Source: Kutzneria viridogrisea
GTDB lineage: Bacteria > Actinomycetota > Actinomycetes > Mycobacteriales > Pseudonocardiaceae
Reading direction: 5' to 3'
Assembly: GCA_014138725.1 (NCBI GenBank)
Contig: JACJID010000002.1
Coordinates: forward strand, 386,001 to 450,000
DNA length: 64,000 bases
Shown: piece by piece, positions 62,175 through 64,000 of the stretch
How positions within the stretch are numbered: position 1 is the first letter of the stretch
How the letters are laid out: each line of letters begins with the position of its first letter
Notes under the pieces: model-generated
What the model saw: the letters and a program-made list of their open reading frames with translations, nothing else
The model's database searches: none
What the model was told of the DNA's origin: nothing
Translations under genes and position numbers: made by a program

Positions 62175-62191
62175 GAACGGAACACAAAACT

Positions 62192-63079
62192 ATGGACACG
62201 AGCAGGGCTCCGTTGCGGTTCGGCGTGGTGCTGATCTCCGAGGGCTGTGGCCGCGCCGAGTGGGTGGCCAAGTGCCGCCGGGCCGAGGAGTTGGGCTACG
62301 ACGTGGTCGCGGCACCCGACCACGTCAACCTGACCTCGCCGTTCCCCTCGGTGGTGCTGGCCGCCGAGGCCACCGAGCGGCCCAGGATCGGCACCTACGT
62401 GCTCAACGCCAGCTTCCACAACCCGAGGCTGCTCGCCCGCGACATCGCCACCATGGACCAGTTCCTGGACGGCAGGCTGGAGATCGGCCTGGGCACCGGG
62501 TACGTGCAGTGGGAGTTCGAGGATGCCGGGGTGCCCTTCGGCAGCCCGGGCAGTCGCGTGGACCGCCTGGAGCACGCCGTGGTCGAGCTGGACCGGCTGC
62601 TGACCGACCCGGAGCTGCCCAAGTCCGTGCAGCGGCCCAGGCCGCCGCTGCTGGTCGGCGGGCACGGGAACCGGGTGCTGCGGCTGGCCGCCCAGCGGGC
62701 CGAGGTGGTCAGCTTCGTGGGGGCGCAGTTCGACCCCAGGTACGGGCGGATGACCATCGCCACCGCCGAGCAGATGCGCGAGCGGGTCCGCTTCGTGCGG
62801 GCCGCGGCGGGCGAGCGCGCCGACCAGCTGGAGTTCAACGTGCTGTCCAAGGCCACGCTGCTGACCAAGGACCGCGCGGCGGCCGTGGAGCAGCTGCGCC
62901 GGTTCGGGCCTGAGCTGTCCGAGGAGGACCTGCTCGGCGCGCCGGTGATCGGGGTGGGTACGGCGGCCGACATCGCGGAGAAGGTGCGCGAGAACAACGA
63001 GGTGTACGGCATCAGCTACACCACGGTCATGGAGAACGCCATGGAGAGCTTCGGCAAGGTGATCGAACTGCTCCGCTGA
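62192..63079 (+). CDS. LLM-class (luciferase-like) F420-dependent oxidoreductase, role in the pathway unknown
   Basis: A 295-residue TIM-barrel flavin/F420 enzyme of the bacterial luciferase-like superfamily. Typical elements are FGVVLISEG at the start, AEELGYDVVAAPDHV, IGTYVLNASFHNPRLLARDIATMD, GRLEIGLGTGYVQWEF and PPLLVGGHGNRVLRLAA. The length and the GTGY motif fit the actinobacterial F420-dependent subgroup (the MSMEG_2516-like type) and not the two-component monooxygenases. It could reduce a polyketide or sugar intermediate, but nothing in the sequence fixes the substrate. The ATG at 62192 has only a weak GGAACGGAA upstream. It stands alone, with its own AT-rich control region, and converges with the C-methyltransferase gene. 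Confidence 0.85.
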   Translation: MDTSRAPLRFGVVLISEGCGRAEWVAKCRRAEELGYDVVAAPDHVNLTSPFPSVVLAAEATERPRIGTYVLNASFHNPRLLARDIATMDQFLDGRLEIGLGTGYVQWEFEDAGVPFGSPGSRVDRLEHAVVELDRLLTDPELPKSVQRPRPPLLVGGHGNRVLRLAAQRAEVVSFVGAQFDPRYGRMTIATAEQMRERVRFVRAAAGERADQLEFNVLSKATLLTKDRAAAVEQLRRFGPELSEEDLLGAPVIGVGTAADIAEKVRENNEVYGISYTTVMENAMESFGKVIELLR

Positions 63080-63107
63080 AAGCTACTCACACGGCAAACC
63101 GGAAGCG

Positions 63108-63181
63108 CCGACACACCGTACCGGAACGTCCGACACGCGCTGTCAACCCCGCGTGTCGGACGTTCGCGTACGGTGTGTCGG
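63108..63181. repeat. 22-bp-period CCGACACGC / GCGTGTCGG repeat, hairpin-forming
   Basis: CCGACACAC at 63108 and CCGACACGC at 63130 (22 bp apart) face GCGTGTCGG at 63151 and GTGTGTCGG at 63173 (22 bp apart). Flanking bases also pair, so a long stem can form. It is the third convergent junction carrying this family (oxidoreductase against C-methyltransferase). Confidence 0.85.
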
Positions 63182-63197
63182 ACGTTCCGGTACGCAC

Positions 63198-63233
63198 GCC
63201 AGTGCCCCCGGGCGGATCGCCGGGGGCACTGGC
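63198..63233. terminator. Strong hairpin between the LLM oxidoreductase and C-methyltransferase genes
   Basis: GCCAGTGCCCCCGG (63198-63211) pairs perfectly over 14 bp with CCGGGGGCACTGGC (63220-63233) around an 8-base loop. It follows the 22-bp repeat and lies 33 bp from the methyltransferase stop; a bidirectional terminator. Confidence 0.85.
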
Positions 63234-63265
63234 GCGTGCGACTGATGTAACGGCCTAACGGCGGG

Positions 63266-64000
63266 TCAGACGATGTGCACCTCGGGCACGTAGAGGATCC
63301 ACTTGCCGCCCGCCTCGCGGAACGCCTTCTCCTTCGCCATGATCTCCTCGGCGTGGTTCCAGGCGAACAGCAGGGCGTAGTCCGGCGGCGAGTCGGTGAA
63401 CGCCTCCGGCGTGCGCACCGGGATGTGCGAGCCGGGGGTCAGCCGGTTCTGCTTGGCCGGGGTGGTGTCGGTGACGAAGGACACCAGCTCCGGGCCCAGG
63501 TCGCAGAAGTTCGCCACGGTCGCGCTCTTGGCGGTGGCGCCGTAGGCCACGACCGTCTTGCCCTCCGCGCGCAGCTTCTCCAGCAGCGCGACCAGGTCGG
63601 TGCGGATCTTGCTGACCTTGTCGCCGAAGCCGCGCAGGGTCTCCAGCGTGGACAGGCCCTTCGCGTCCTCCTCGGCGATCATCTCGGCCACCGCGGCGGA
63701 GGGGGTGCGGGCGCCCTGGCGGGCCACCGTGTACCGGACCTCGCCGCCGTGCACCGGGAAGCGCTCCACGTCGACCAGGTCGAAGCCGAAGCTGCGGGCC
63801 ATGGCGCGCACCGAGCGGGCGGTGAAGAAGTAGTAGTGCTCGTCGTAGATCTGGTCGAACGAGGTGCGATCCACGATGTCGCCCAGGTACGGGTCCTCGA
63901 ACACGAAGATGCCGTTGGGCTTGAGCAGCGCGTCCAGGCCGCGGAAGACCGAGTCCAGGTACGGGATGTGGCAGATCGTGTTGGCGGAGAACACCACGTC
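63266..64000 (-). CDS. evaC: NDP-hexose 3-C-methyltransferase (EvaC/TylC3 family), 5' end beyond the window
   Basis: S-adenosylmethionine-dependent enzyme that adds the branching methyl at C3 of a 4-keto deoxysugar. Only the C-terminal 244 codons are present; the SAM-binding N-terminal zinc and Rossmann parts are cut off by the right edge. The visible part begins DVVFSANTICHIPYLDSVF and contains FEDPYLGDI, YDEHYYFFTARSV and VHGGEVRYTVAR, then the C-terminal domain VVAYGATAKSATVANF and PVRTPEAF. These are typical of EvaC/TylC3 (compare NTLCHIPY and DEHYYFFT). Together with the 2,3-dehydratase, 3-aminotransferase and 3,5-epimerase it points to a vancosamine-type sugar. Confidence 0.93.
   Translation of the reverse strand, partial: DVVFSANTICHIPYLDSVFRGLDALLKPNGIFVFEDPYLGDIVDRTSFDQIYDEHYYFFTARSVRAMARSFGFDLVDVERFPVHGGEVRYTVARQGARTPSAAVAEMIAEEDAKGLSTLETLRGFGDKVSKIRTDLVALLEKLRAEGKTVVAYGATAKSATVANFCDLGPELVSFVTDTTPAKQNRLTPGSHIPVRTPEAFTDSPPDYALLFAWNHAEEIMAKEKAFREAGGKWILYVPEVHIV

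Overview
The window is a contiguous part of a large type I modular polyketide plus deoxysugar gene cluster from a high-GC actinomycete. Third codon positions are almost always G or C, start codons are often GTG, and the PAS-LuxR and TetR regulators, the EryCIII-type glycosyltransferase and the vancosamine-type sugar genes are all actinobacterial. Aminosugar genes of this kind are frequent in Pseudonocardiales, but no rRNA or housekeeping gene is present to fix the genus.

Left part (1-37779, minus strand, read right to left): four consecutive modular PKS genes. The first in transcription order (37779-21214) holds three modules, the second (21153-6169) three, the third (6139-875) one, and a fourth starts at 854 and runs off the left edge. 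All seven complete modules are extension modules with intact catalytic motifs. The predicted segment, starter side first, is: methylmalonyl fully reduced, methylmalonyl alcohol (A-type KR), malonyl fully reduced, malonyl alcohol (B-type), malonyl fully reduced, methylmalonyl alcohol (B-type), malonyl alkene. The loading module and the thioesterase lie outside the window.

Middle part (37971-45123): a minus-strand tailoring operon (cytochrome P450, two MGT-family glycosyltransferases, glucose-1-phosphate thymidylyltransferase) and a divergent TetR regulator / ABC exporter pair that share a 100-bp control region with a dyad operator.

Right part (45502-64000): mostly sugar genes in alternating short operons. 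They include five further glycosyltransferases (seven in total), an SDR ketoreductase, a secreted GH20 hexosaminidase, a DesI/VioA-like sugar 4-aminotransferase, and EvaA-, EvaB-, EvaC- and EvaD-like enzymes with RmlB. RmlA + RmlB + EvaA + EvaB + EvaC + EvaD + a ketoreductase is the enzyme set for dTDP-L-vancosamine or an isomer. A PimM/AmphRIV-type PAS-LuxR regulator is the likely pathway activator. Three to four matches to the published PimM-type operator lie at a nearly constant distance from candidate -10 elements in front of sugar and glycosidase genes.

The most unusual structure is in the intergenic DNA. There are 34 copies of a 9-mer (CGGGACTCG in either orientation) set at an almost exact 21-bp period, usually directly behind stop codons. 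A second, 22-bp-period family (CCGACACGC / GCGTGTCGG) sits at three of the four convergent gene junctions and builds long hairpins. Neither is explained by any gene in the window. All calls come from reading the sequence; no database search was possible.
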